A stretch of DNA of 64,000 bases from Gremmenia infestans (GCA_032629725.1 JAFEVB010000012.1:868001-932000), one strand, 5' to 3'; shown: positions 46,257 through 57,873, numbered from the stretch's first letter. A program made the numbers and translations. Notes: a model not told the origin generated them from the sequence alone.

Positions 46257-47671
46257 ATGTCACCACGAGCATATGACCTGGTTGTCTTTGGTGCCACAGG
46301 ATACACGGGAAAGCTGACGGCTGAATACATTGCCACTAAGCTGCCTACTGATTTGAAATGGGCGCTCGCAGGGCGTTCTAGGAGCAAGCTAGAGGCTGTT
46401 GCAGCGGAATGCAAAGCACTGAACGCTGATAGGATCCAACCAGGTAAGCCACCTTGCTCGTGACCCCTGATGAGTACATATTGATCACGTGCTGCTGTAA
46501 ACATTCTTTTGGACTGACAATATATAGCTATTGAAATTGCTACACTGAATGATGAAGAGTTGGGCTCTCTGGCAAAAAAGACAACTGTTCTCATTGCCAC
46601 TGTCGGCCCATACGCACTCCATGGAGAACATGCCGTTAAAGCATGTGCTGAAAATGGCACTCATTACTTTGATGTCACCGGAGAGGTTGCTTGGGTTGCG
46701 AACATGATCAAGAAATATGAAAAAACTGCAAAATCCACCGGGGCTATTATCATCCCACAAATCGGAATCGAATCTGCACCAGCGGATCTAGTAACTTGGA
46801 CGTTGGCAAGCATGATCAGCGAAAAGTTCTCGGTGCCAACGGCAGAAGTCATTGTTTCCGTCCATGAAATCAAGTATATCTAAGATGTCCCAAATCACAA
46901 CCTCCAACTAAAAACGCTACAGGGGCAAACCATCAGGCGGGACTCTATCTACAGTCTTCGGCCTCCTAGACGCCTACAGTCTCAAGGAAATAGCTGCAAC
47001 CAGTGCACCTTACGCACTCTCGCCCATCCCTGGCCCCAAAACTAAATCCCCAACATCCTGGGTAACAAAAGTCCTAGGCATCAGAGAAGTCTCTGACCTA
47101 GGCATCCTCACCAGCTACCTCGGCGCAGCAGCCGACCGGCCCCTTGTGCACCGAACCTGGGGTCTCCTCGGCGGCCCTTCATTCTACGGCCCCAACTTCC
47201 GCTTCAGCGAGTATATGAAAGCGCAAAACTATCTTCTTGCCATTTTCATACATTTCGGTCTCGCCGTCGCTTCTTGCTTCGTTGTGATTCCCTGGGTCAG
47301 GACGTTGGCTAAGAAGTATGTCACGCAGCCAGGTGATGGACCGACGAAGGAGCAGTCGAGGAATGATAGGGTGGAGTATAGGGGCATTGGGAATCAGGAT
47401 GTGCAGACGCCGAAGCCTGCGAGGGCGTTTTGTAGGGCGCATTATGAGGGGTCTTTGTATCAGTGTAAGTCGTTGTTGTTGATCGGGTCATAAGGGGTGC
47501 TAATGTGAAACAGTAACTGGATTACTCTTGGCTGAATCTGCAATTTCGATACTGAAGGACGAGCATAACTTAAGCGGAGGTATTTATACGCCAGCTTGTC
47601 TTGGACAGAAGTTCATTGATCGGCTTGATGCTGGTGGTTTTAAATTTGAGAAGAAGATCTTTGAGAATTGA
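46257..47671 (+). CDS. Saccharopine dehydrogenase-like oxidoreductase
   Basis: NAD(P)-binding protein of the SCCPDH / trans-acting enoyl-reductase group; not the lysine-pathway enzyme itself, substrate unknown. Exons 46257-46443, 46528-46873, 46923-47464 and 47514-47671 join in phase to 410 residues. The Rossmann start YDLVVFGATGYTGKLTAEYI holds the GxxGxxG loop, followed by WALAGRSRSKLEAV. Conserved family blocks are TVGPYALHGEHAVKACAENGTHYFDVTGE and PQIGIESAPADL, then GGTLSTVFGLLDAY. A hydrophobic helix lies at about 290-315 (YLLAIFIHFGLAVASCFVVIPW), suggesting membrane or lipid-droplet association as for human SCCPDH. The last exon restores LTGLLLAESA and ends FKFEKKIFEN. Confidence 0.88.
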
Positions 47672-48368
47672 GCTTGATGATTGCAGAGAACATGGAGCGG
47701 CATATTCATGACTTTATAATTGTAAATTCATGTAAGTAGTACCTTCAAGATAGCCCAAAGACATGTAGCTGGTTTATGGGGTTCTGGAATTGGCACTCGA
47801 ATGGGAAGGGGCAACCTTGGCCTTTGCCAAACTCTACAGGGACGCCGTTCTTTCCAGAGACTTCGTAAAGGCACAGCTCCGACCACTTTCCAAGCCCCAA
47901 CTTCAAATAACAAATCCCATCACATTCAGGTCTTAGTTCATCAATCCAAGACAGTCCTTTGTTTTCGTGGATTGTGTAGGCACAATCTAAACATCTAGTA
48001 TCAACATAGAAATGTTGGATTCTTTTCTTTTCCCCTGGTATTTCGCCGCTCCCTTTGCTGTTCCGAGATTTTGTAGCAGATTTTCAGCCGATGAATCACC
48101 TCACAATGTTACACAATCTCCCCATCTCCATCTCCATCTTCACCTTCATGCGGTTCCCTAATCTCAGAAGCAGCCTGCCCTACACTCTCTCTATACATCG
48201 AACAGCCCACACATATCCGCCGTTGAGGTGGTCAATAGACATCGAATGATCGAAATTATTTGCGATGCCACACTCGTAACCTTCCTAATCAACAGAGATT
48301 CTCGCTCACGGCACAGGCGGAAATGCCCACCGTTGAATGGGTACTTCCGTAGAGGCTCACGGAGAAGT
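47672..48368. other. Intergenic
   Basis: No supportable gene. Short open frames on both strands here lack family support. Confidence 0.5.
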
Positions 48369-49640
48369 TTTGCGGCTAATACAGTACTTTACGACATCTT
48401 TGCGATGTACGGCATCAATCGTATTGATGAAGCCGACTACGCATTATATACTTGGCAGCAGGGATATGGGCTCCTATGGCTTTGAGATCATCTGCTGGCC
48501 GAGTTCTGCGAGCATGAGTCTAGCTCTGCTCCTGTGATTTTAGCACTGCGGTATGTGCAACGCAAGAACGCCTCGTCTATGTCGCAAATACCACGTTGGA
48601 ACGACTACGCCTCGATCGACGAAATGTGAGTGAAGCAGGAAGGCAGCGTACGCATCCGATTCCACTGTCAAAAACTCTCAACTCACTAAAACAATAGATC
48701 TAGTCGCATATTCTGTGGTCTTCCGTACGGCGGATCAACAGCGTCAACCCTAATCGCATTTGGGAGGTCATGTACTTCTATTGCAAACCTTGTGTCAGGA
48801 AATACCTGCAACGATACCATAAAAGTTTTGGGAAGGAGCTCACTCTTTTTGGGTATGGTTAAGGAGAGCTTCCGACATCAGCTCGAGGGCTACCACTTCC
48901 TGTCGATCTACGAAAGAGAATACACTGTCAGCAGATTACCCCAGGTTTGACGTTTTGCCTAATATTTCTAGATTGTCTCCAGATCTTATTCTGTCATCTT
49001 TCTCGTGAAAAGCCTGGTGCGTGGATGAGGGCCAAGCTCATCTTTTTGGACCTTCATCTTTGACTTGCTCTCTCCCCGTCGAGATCAACTTGAATCCCTT
49101 GAACAATATACAAGTAATGGCAACGGCTTGCATGCGGTTTCTTTGCGGAGCACGGAGTACTTGTTGGCATAAAGGGCGAACAGAATGACAAGTCTTCTTT
49201 GAGGCTCTTTTGCTGATTCGTTCCAAAGCCCCTTATTACTATATATTGCTGCCATGAACCTTAGGAGATAGCAGAGAATAGAAAGATCTGATTGCTCGCA
49301 CCACCACAGCGTCCACTTATCTTCAACTTGTCGAGATCAAGATCGCATCAATTATTATTGGGGCATATCGCGATGTGGGGAAGATCGTTTGGCCCAAAGA
49401 GACTGCACTTACGAGCCAAGCTTCGACATTGGAAAGATAATATTGGAATCTGCGGGAAAGGAGGGCCTGCGCATGAAAGGAGGGAGATAGTGCTCATTGC
49501 CTATTGTTCGGCTGTCTAGTTCTCGACAGAGTCGGAAAATGATTTCTTCTTGTCATCACTAGCGGTGTTTTCGAACGCCGACTTCGAGCATGCAATGCGA
49601 TCAGCCTTACGGTATGATGCGCCACTGGACGGCTCTTCTT
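48369..49640 (+). pseudogene. Decayed NLR-type gene: SesB-like hydrolase plus P-loop ATPase
   Basis: I read this as a relic of a fungal NLR. In one frame, ANTVLYD and YTWQQGYGLLWL, then a TGA (48483-48485), then DHLLAEF match the start of the SesB-type alpha/beta hydrolase domain. After a plausible intron (48626-48697), SSRIFCGLPYGGSTAST, IKVLGRSSLFL and ESFRHQLEGYHFLSIYERE match the family's FFGTPHGGS...F...SFYE region through to 48950. About 500 bp on, same strand, IGICGKGG at 49442 followed by EIVLIAYCSAV, a TAG (49517-49519), and DFFLSSLAVFSNADFEHAMRSAL matches the P-loop start of an NB-ARC-type domain. Order and spacing fit SesB then nucleotide-binding domain. The GHSLGG nucleophile elbow and the GKT of the P-loop are missing, so it cannot be active. 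The TGA stands where the family usually has Arg (CGA to TGA, as in RIP). An HET-domain reading was considered and rejected. Confidence 0.55.
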
Positions 49641-51021
49641 CGATGCGGAGAGCGCATTGCAACAAGTCTAGCTTGGAAGTTTAAGATGAAGTTGTCAGAG
49701 TCTAGGTGGGCGAATGCAGGTATGTATTCCGCGGATTCATAATACTTAGCTTAATCATTAGCTGTGCGCTTAAAATGCTTTAGCTTCAGGAGCATCACAT
49801 ATTTTAGCATTGTGTTTCTTGGAGTTCAGTTCCTGAGGCGGCATTGCTGAAAGTTTTGTTAAAATTTGTTCGTGCTTTTGAACCAAGCAGAGACCGTTGC
49901 TCGTTGCGAACTTACGATTTCGCATTGACACTGCTTATTCACAGAGATCTGCTGACTTCGATCAGCTCTATAATAGTAAGCACTCTGTTTGAGAAGTGGG
50001 AATTAGGATAAGCCTTCACAGATCTGATTTTGCAGAGCAAACTCGGTCATTATTGGTGATATGGAACAGCTACGAATGTTCTATCTAGATATTTTACTAC
50101 AGAACAGGGCCTTATTTGATCGCCCATTTGAACAGGACGATATATCTACCAAGGCAAAGTCAGGCTTACATTATTAAGCCGTTATACATTTTCGAGACAG
50201 TACTCGAGTACCTCCGTTCAAGACGGTCGAGACGGTCAAGCTCAGCCGAGAGCAGCGCCAAGCTTATCCCATCCCAGTCTGTTTCTGTCCCTTGAAGGAT
50301 CAGCCTTGGATTAGCGCCATGCAAGAAAAACGAACGTGGGTTCCCGGGGTTGCTAGGGAAATTCAGAAAATAGTAATCTGGCTGTCTTGTTGTCAGCACT
50401 CGTGCTCGCACCTTTTGACAAGTTACAGGACAGGCTAGAAAGCACCGTGGAAGTTTCCCCTGGAGCCGATTACATTTACATGGGCCTCGACTGTTGGTAA
50501 GATTCTAGCATACAGCTCACATATCTGAGCTGAAGCTATCTATACAGTACCAGCTTTTGAACGTGCCACTGGCCTTGAAACATTAAAACCAGTGCCGGCC
50601 TTTTCTGTTTTCTATCCACGACGACGGGGGCCACGTGAGACGAGCAACTTCGGATTCTTGACCGCAGATATCGGGAGCTCCATTTTCCGGACTATTTAGG
50701 CCTGTTATTCACACATCAACAGACCATGTTGTTTCATGAAGCTGTACAGGACAAGCATACCAAGCAAGCTTTGAATGTTTTGAAGCATTATAAACATTTA
50801 TAAAATCATTGGACGAGAATAGCCCAAGCCATCGGCTCACCAACTACCCGCGCAAGCGCGCGTGTTATTTTGAGGCGCGCATCTATTTTGAGCCACATTT
50901 CTGAGCTCAGCCTCGCTTGTTTTGGGAATCGGAATCACACACACACCCTCACCACAAAAGAATTAAGCTATGCTTGGCTGGTAACCGTGCCCTTTGGTAT
51001 GTGAGTAGCCGCTACTTTGCT

Positions 51022-51040
51022 TACGGAGTACTACGGAGTA
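51022..51040. repeat. Two tandem copies of TACGGAGTA
   Basis: Exact copies at 51022-51030 and 51032-51040 with one base between. Six other exact copies (either strand) occur at 2674, 7280, 20371, 33615, 39589 and 60428, all outside coding sequence. Confidence 0.85.
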
Positions 51041-51155
51041 GCCTATCCCAGAGACCCAAGATACCCGTGTCAGGGTTTCTTTGACAGGGGCTGTATTGGG
51101 GAAGGCAGGTAGGTGCAGGGCTGAGAAGCACGAAAAGACCACCCTTGAATTGCTA

Positions 51156-51180
51156 AGTACAGTACAGTACAGTACAGTAC
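51156..51180. repeat. (AGTAC)n microsatellite
   Basis: Five perfect tandem AGTAC units. Confidence 0.9.
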
Positions 51181-51556
51181 CGTAAGCTGACAGGCCCAGT
51201 GTACAAATGGCAAGCATACCATACCTACTGTACTCTGTGGCATAGCATTTCCGCTAGGTGCTTTTTCGTTACACGCTCTCCGAACTTGAGCGGCCGACCC
51301 GTGTGGCTTTGTCCAGAGAGCATCTATTCCGGCTACACACTAATCATGTGGTGGCCTTTCCCATCAACGGCGGAGCAATCATGTTGGACTTCAATCTCGC
51401 CATATGCATATAAGGGAAGTCAAGTGCTCCCATTTTTTCCTTCTTCATTCCTCTTCATCATCATTACAGCCTTCAACCAACTCTCACTGCATTTCCTTCT
51501 TAGCATCTCCTTTTAAGTCTTAATAGATTTCGTTGTCTACTTTGAAATCAGCAAAC

Positions 51557-52418
51557 ATGCAATACATATCCTCCCTCGTTTTGGCATTCGCCGCCGCAGC
51601 TTCCGCTGCTACCATCAAGGTCGCCGTTGGACAGAATGGTCTTACGTATACACCCAATGATATCACCGCCAACGCTGGTGATTCTGTTGAGTTCAACTTC
51701 TTCCCAAAGAACCGTACGCTCCCTATATTTGACTCCAGACTTGGCTTCCAATGCTAACAGACATGTAGACACTGTTTCCCAGTCTTCGTTCGCTGATCCT
51801 TGTCACCCTCTCGCTGGCGGCTTCTTCTCTGGATTTGTTCCCACCAACGCCTCAACCCTCGGAAGCACCTTCACAATCGTTGTCAAGGACACCAAGCCAG
51901 TCTGGATCTACTGCTCTCAGACGGTCGGCAACCATTGCCAAGCTGGAATGGTTGCTGCCATCAACGCGCCCAAGACGGGAAACACTCTCGCAGCTTTCAC
52001 TTTGAAGGCTAGCAACGCTACCTCTTCCACCTTCCCTCCTCCAGGAACCCCAATAGGCGGTACCTTGGTCAAGTCCTCTGGCAACGCCACCTCCACCTCC
52101 GCCTCCAGCTCCAGCTCCAGCTCTAGCGGTATTGCATCAAGCTCTGGCTCAGGCATGGGGTCCTCTTCTATATACACTTCGACCTACACCACCACCTACG
52201 CAACTTCAGCCACTTTGACCACCTCGTACTCCAGCACCTATACCAGCAACGGACAAACCTACACCACAGCAGTTGCATCAACTTACACAACCGCATACAC
52301 CACCGCAGCTGTTACCACCGCTGTCGGCTCTGCTCAAATCACAGGCGCTGCAGGAGGACTCTCCGTAAACATGGTTGGCATGGGTGCTCTCGCCCTTGGT
52401 GCATTAGCTATGATCTAG
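51557..52418 (+). CDS. Secreted cupredoxin-like, Ser/Thr-rich GPI protein
   Basis: Cell-surface or wall protein with a plastocyanin-like domain. Exons 51557-51713 and 51769-52418 join in phase to 268 residues. The signal peptide is MQYISSLVLAFAAAASA. The cupredoxin domain (about 19-125) has the type 1 copper ligand set in order: His53 (HTVSQSSF), Cys101 (WIYCS), His108 (NHCQAGM) and Met113, so copper binding is plausible. From about 145 the chain is Ser/Thr-rich with STYTTTY-type repeats, ending in a hydrophobic tail (VNMVGMGALALGALAMI) typical of a GPI signal. This layout is that of fungal extracellular serine-rich proteins. The upstream frame extension to 51533 starts with TTG, so ATG 51557 is chosen. 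Convergent with the agmatinase gene. Confidence 0.9.
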
Positions 52419-52753
52419 ATCTGGATATGACAATAAAAATGGGGATTAATGGGAACAAATGGCGGGGTTTCGGATAAATAGACGTCGAGATGAGCGGTTT
52501 TATTTTTACCAGTACAAATGTAATATTCTATGCCAATTCGCAGCAATAGCTGTTGGTATCTTTCACTTCGCCCGTAATCCAACTGTGATCCTTTTCCCTT
52601 TCCTTTTGATCCCCCCCCATTCGTCGATTACTAGTTAATCCGAGGTTTCCGGAACGATCTCAGCTTTCCGCTTTGTCGGCCGTGGTAAGCTTGGTGCTTA
52701 CCTGCAGTTTTCTTTCACTTTTATACCAGCGCCGTCATGTCATAGTCCAGATT
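52419..52753. other. Convergent 3' spacer
   Basis: 335 bp between stops of the cupredoxin-like and agmatinase genes. GACAATAAAAATG at about 52428 could be the poly(A) signal of the former. No gene. Confidence 0.6.
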
Positions 52754-54251
52754 TTACAGTTCATCCTTCAATCGGCCCGTCCTATCTCGTCCATCCACTT
52801 CTGCGATCTTCCCCATGTCGACCAATCCCCTCTTCACTATGCTCGTCAGGATCTCATAGGCAACCTGAGCACCCGCAAGAGCAGTCTGCTCTCCGACACC
52901 ATCATAAGCAGGAGCGACCTCCACAATATCAGCACCAACGATATTCAGCCCCTCAATACCCCTCAAGATCCGAATCAGTTCCCTACTCGTCCACCCACCT
53001 GCTTCTGGCGTTCCAGTCCCCGGCGCCAAGCCAGGGTCCAAAACATCGATATCGACACTCAAGTAGACGGGTGTCTCGGTCCCCATTCTCTTCATGATCT
53101 TCTCGATAATACCTCTGGGCCCAAAATCATCGATATCGTCAGCTGATATCCGTAGAAAGCCTTGCGTATCGTCATCGTCGTAATCACCCCAATCCGGACC
53201 ACTCAAACGAGTTCGCAGACCCGCGTGTACAGACGAGCCATTTAGGATGAGGCCTTCGTTTGAGGCGATCCAGAACATGCTCCCGTGGTTGAACTCGGCT
53301 TGCTTGCTAGGCCATGGCGTCGGGTACTTGGACGGGTGCCATGTATCGAGATGAGCATCGAAATGAAGCACTGCGACAGGTCCTCCATACACCTTATTCA
53401 GACCCCGCAGTGCTGGCAGGGCAAGTGAGTGATCCCCACCCAGCGAAATAATCTTAGGTTTCTTGAGAGAAGACGACAGGGGGGCGCGATGTCCCAGTTC
53501 CAGGTACGCGGCCGTCATCTGCGTCAGCGCGACAGCATTGTCGAACGGCGTGGTGGGGATGTCGCCACAGTCGATAATCTTGGCCCATGATAAAAAGGGG
53601 TTGATTCCTGCTCGGGCATTGAAGCCTCGGAACGAGTTCTGGCGCGCTGAGGCTGCGCGGATGGCTCGAGGGCCGAAACGCGCGCCGGGTCTGTAGGATA
53701 CTGCTGTGTCGAAGGGGACGCCTAGAATACCGATGTCAAAAAGACTTTCTGGTTTTGTGAGACATTTTATGTGCTCGAGATGGGCGAAGGAGTTTACTCC
53801 TGAGTAGCCCCACTGTAGTACATGTTAGCTTTGGGCTCATTCTAAATCCTTCCTCTTCGGTTTTCGAAAATAGGAATACAGTATGGGTAGTATATAAAAG
53901 GAATATCAAGTGAAGGGGAGAGGCTTTGTATATATACGCCAAATTTTGAGGCATTCCGCGTCCATATGAGAGCAAATGCGCAGGTTTTCACGACAAGCCT
54001 CGACTGCCTGTACGCAACCAATCCTTCCAACCCAAACCCAAACCCGCCCAACACAAGCAAACGAAACCCTCAAAACTAACCTCAAAACTCCATTTCCTCT
54101 CTAACTCCTCCGCAGAATCCTGCATGAACTCCTGCTCATGAAGCGGTACTTGCGCCTCATCCCCATGATGCTGATGCTGATGCGCTACTACCCCGCAAAC
54201 GGCCCCCAAGCCTAATGCCGCCTTTAAGACAGGGCTATATAGTAATTTCAT
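52754..54251 (-). CDS. Agmatinase (ureohydrolase family) with signal peptide
   Basis: Mn-dependent ureohydrolase predicted to split agmatine to putrescine and urea. Exons 54251-54081 and 53812-52754 join in phase to 409 residues. The metal-binding motifs are complete: GGDHS, HFDAHLDTW and SVDIDVLDPGLAPGTGTPE. Family blocks WGYSGVNSFAHL, GVPFDTAVSYRPGARFGP and GFNARAGINPF are present. The N-terminus MKLLYSPVLKAALGLGAVCGVVAHQ looks like a cleavable signal peptide, followed by a His-rich HQHQHHGDE. Secretion or entry to the secretory pathway is therefore likely, unlike cytosolic agmatinases. The 268-nt intron is unusually long for this window and places the signal-peptide exon alone. GTGTPEAGGW and no arginase-type motif favour agmatinase over arginase; guanidinobutyrase is an alternative. 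Confidence 0.88.
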
Positions 54252-54969
54252 CGTTCGATTATTTGGAATCGGAATTCGACGAACTGATTGGGGATGAGAA
54301 CGAGGATTCAGAGAGTTTTTATTTATATAGTTTTGTAGCCGGCCGATAGTTATACTGCTGCATTACGTTATCGCGTCCCACCTTTGTCGACGTCTCTCCC
54401 ACCTTTGGCGGGTTTCTGTCGCGAAAGGCAGGTACTGCCGACGAGTTCTGGTTGGGTTGTAGGGATTTCTGGTTTTGAGGTTATTGATGATGCCTTTTCG
54501 ATGGAGTTAAAGTTGCATCTGAAATTTTAATGCTCCCTGGCTTCCAACCCCCTTGATGGGTACCGAGGCACGTGATTTAAATCTGGTTATTGCGCTTATA
54601 GTTTATAACTTATATTGAAGACCAGAGTATTGCTTATAGTTGAGGGGAATGCAAGAGTGCAAGTTTTTGTGTGTGTCTGCGTTTCAGAGAGAAATCACAG
54701 CTCATTCCTGTTTCGTCCTCGATTTTGACACACGTGACTTGCGTTTGCCAGTACACTTCAAAGCGAATCCTAGCCAGTGGAGAGGGATGTTTGATGGGAA
54801 AGAAAAAAGCGCTTGATTTGACGCAGATGCAGCTGAAGACGAAGCACTACAAAGCCTGGGCGAGCCTGAAGAGAAGGTAAGCTACCTCGAGGTTACCATA
54901 TCTTGATTCAAGTAATCTTATATTGACGGCCAGGCTTTCCTCTCATACAGGTGAAATCTCTTGATTACC
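54252..54969. other. Intergenic
   Basis: No gene supported. CACGTG cores occur near 54570 and 54732. A 69-codon plus-strand frame at 54671-54880 is not supported by any motif. Confidence 0.55.
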
Positions 54970-56754
54970 TTAAAATATCCATCTCAAGACTATCATGATC
55001 TTGCCCTTGAGACCCTTATCATTTTCCTCTTCTCGCAGATCCTCGTCTCCAATTTTATGCACATCAGTTTCTAAATCCATATCTTCCAATCTTACCAGCT
55101 TCGTTCTCTTCAACAGCTTCCATCCAACATACATGAGTAACATTATTGGTAACTCTATGTAGTAGCTCACAAAATCCACGCCGCTGAACTTGGGACTGAA
55201 CGAACTCCACCCCTGGACCAAGATAATCACCGTGTTTAACCTGGATCGCGGGAGTGTCAGTCATCTCCTATTCAAGAATACGGGGATGTAAAATTAAACA
55301 ACTCATTGTACTTACACGATTGCGAGTATTGGTCCCCAAGGATATGTCCAGTTTTTGAAAGGCAGTTCATGCTCTTTCCCCTGGAGTTTTATGGCGGCGC
55401 GGAAGCGTAAAGATGTCACCGAAATGGCCAGCCAAGCAAGTTGATTTGATACCCCCACGAGATTCTGGAGCCATGTCCAGAGCTGTCCGGCACCGATAAA
55501 GCTCGCTCCAAAGCAGAGACCACTAATCAAACTAGTGGCAAGAACGGCAATCCATGGAACGCGGTTTCGATTCAACTTCCCGAAAATCTTGGGCGCATGC
55601 GAATCCACTGACAGAGTGTAAAGCAACCTTGTCCCGGCAAATAGAGCGTGATTTCCAGCAGAAATAACACTGGTCATGATTACTGCGTTGATAAAGCTTC
55701 CAGCGGCTTTGGCGCCCACCATCTGAAAGACGATGGTAAATGGAGAGGTCGAGGCTTTTTTCGTGGAGAGGCCCGGGGTATTGTACGGGACATTGAGGCC
55801 AATTAGAAGGACTGAGAGGATGTAGAATAGTAGGATACGCCAGAAAACGTTCTTGACGACGCGGGGGAGGTTTTTGGTTGGGTTTTTAGTCTCGCCTGCT
55901 GTGATGGCAATAGACTCGGTTCCGCCGTATGCGAAAGATGCAGTGACGAAGACAGATGCGAAACCCCCGATTCCGCCGACAAAGGGCGCGTCCCCAATAT
56001 ACCAGTACTTTGCTCCGATGTAGGTGTGAGACGTGTTGGCACCGCAGTTGACGACGATACCCAAGATGACGAAGATCTGAGAATATTAACCACGTGACTT
56101 TGAAAGGTGGTGGAAAAAGACTTACAGTAATTGTAATGACTTTCAAGAGACTCAGCCAATATTCAAGCTATAAAGGTTAAAATTGTACCTCAAAATTCTC
56201 GCCATTCAAGAGCTTACCTCCCCATACGCTTTCACGGTGATGATATTGGCCAATATAAGGAACGCCCAGAATATGAGACTCAACGCCCATCCTGGCATAT
56301 TCGTATCCCAATAAGCAAACACCAACTGGAGTGCTACCAAATCCGCAGCTGTAGAAACAGCATCATTGAACCAATAATTCCAGGTTAACGCAAACCCCAA
56401 AGCGTCATCCACATATCGCCCCGCAAATGTACAGAAAGATCCGGCTATTGGGACATACGCAGCCATTTCTCCCAGCGCAAGCATAGTGAGAAATACAATT
56501 GCTCCAACGATGAAGTATGCAATGAGCATTGATGCTGGACCACCAGTTGCAAGGGATTTTCCTGTCCCGAGGAAGAGGCCTGTCCCGATTGTTCCACCAA
56601 GAGCTATCATCTGAACCTGCCGCGCCGAGAGCTTTCGAGCAAGCTTGTCGGCGATGATCGGATGATCACCAACGGAAGTAAAGCTTGTCTCTGGACCTCT
56701 TCCTTCGACATCTTTGTGGTTGTTAACCACGCCGTCTGGAGAGTAAGTTGCCAT
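54970..56754 (-). CDS. Amino-acid permease (fungal YAT/APC family)
   Basis: Plasma-membrane amino acid/proton symporter. Exons 56754-56218, 56167-56126, 56076-55316 and 55240-54970 join in phase to 536 residues. The cytosolic N-terminus leads to RKLSARQVQMIALGGTIGTGLFLGTGKSLATGGPAS, the APC signature of the first helix. Other hallmarks are GEMAAYVPIAGSFCTFAGRYVDDALGFALTWNYWF and FAYGGTESIAITAGETKNPTKNLPRVVK. Twelve helices are visible. The 42-nt second exon supplies LEYWLSLLKVITIT. The acidic C-terminal tail resembles that of general and dicarboxylic amino acid permeases. Specificity is not predictable; Dip5- or Gap1-type are both possible. Confidence 0.92.
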
Positions 56755-57663
56755 ATCAAGTGATGTTGATGTTCGTGAACCCTAGGGTAATGACTTGTAG
56801 GAACTGATTCGCCGCGGTCATTCACTAGTGATTATTTCACCTGTGTGCGCTCTGCATGCCATTCTCCTATTTTTGATGTAGAAAGGAAAAGTGTAAAGAG
56901 ATATTTGAAAGACATAATATAATTATATCACGCCTTGCGCTGTCAGCTTGTCAAACTAACTTAAAATTCTCGATGCGTATTGCGTGCTCACGAGGATCAC
57001 CTTGAATCAGACCTTTGTGGAACTACATGTGATGACGGAAATCAGCTAATGGGTGTGTGTTGCTTCAACCGTTGACAGAAGCGGAAGGTCTAACTGGACT
57101 TGGCAATCTTAGGATTCTTGGAAAATTCCAGCAGGCTCCTAGCCTTGCAAATACAAACAAAGCAACGGGAGACCTCCATCTATTAAAGTTATTATGACAA
57201 AGGTTTTTGGAAGCGAGTCTATGGTTGGGTGGGTGTGTTGAAAGAATTTATAATAGTGGGCCGTTTTTGCCCCCCCCACCCCGAACATATTACTAATCCG
57301 GCTAGCAAGACACGTTCTTCGAGGTTGCATTTCGTTGAGCATTACTCGAGGAATGTGGCAATGGAAGAAATCATTACAACGACACTCATCGATCACTCCG
57401 TCTAGAATATTTTGCTAGGACACATTGTTTAAAAAAGATGGAGACCGATGTTGGCTTGCGGAGGGCTGCTACCTATTGATATGCGTGATTCCAAGTTTGG
57501 GAGTGATCAATACTGTACTTTTGGTTCCAGTGGGTCTTGCATCTCTCAGACTTATTCACTTACTTATCTTCTTAACTTTCGTATTCGCACAAGTAGTCAA
57601 GTAGTCCGTCCAATTCGTTTGCTAGTCACGTGGGGAGGGTTGAGGACCTACTACGACTCTTCT
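56755..57663. other. Intergenic
   Basis: Promoter side of the amino-acid permease. A C-tract is at 57271-57282. No gene supported. Confidence 0.55.
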
Positions 57664-57873
57664 TCAAACCATGGAGACACTAGTGTTGGGCGTTGTGTAA
57701 TTTCCTAAGATTAATATGTTGCTGAGCAGGGTGAGAAGAAGCTTTTGGTTTGCTTCAGTGTTGCTTCCGATGACTTTTGCTGCGTAGCAGTCGCAGACTA
57801 GAATATCGGCAGGTCTTTGAGGAAGTGCCACGCTGAGTAGCGGGAGCAAAGTGACAAGAAAAGGAACCATCAT
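57664..57873 (-). pseudogene. Truncated small secreted protein
   Basis: From ATG 57873 the frame encodes 69 residues. MMVPFLVTLLPLLSVALP looks like a signal peptide, followed by DILVCDCYAAKVIGSNTEANQKLLLTLLSNILILGNYTTPN. This segment resembles the N-terminal part of a family of fungal secreted proteins of about 200 residues that have a LLTLLVNTAIIGNYT-like helix. Here the frame ends shortly after, at SVSMV, and I do not find the expected continuation (GIL ... NLLPYF) downstream on this strand. It is either a degraded family member or a short secreted protein; I cannot exclude an unseen intron. Confidence 0.4.

Larger units (their letters stand above)
49641..51556. other. Gene-poor stretch with repeats
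   Basis: No intact gene seen. It may contain further eroded parts of the NLR-like relic, but I cannot place them. It holds the doubled TACGGAGTA at 51022-51040 and an AGTAC repeat at 51156-51180. A possible TATA element for the next gene, GCATATAAGG, is at about 51406-51415. Confidence 0.5.

Noticed and set aside
48430..48650. HET-domain reading of DYALYTW ... ALRYVQRK ... WNDYASIDE
   Set aside because: The order is loosely like a HET domain, but the same frame continues into FCGLPYGGS and FLSIYERE and begins with NTVLYD, which fit the SesB-type hydrolase much better.
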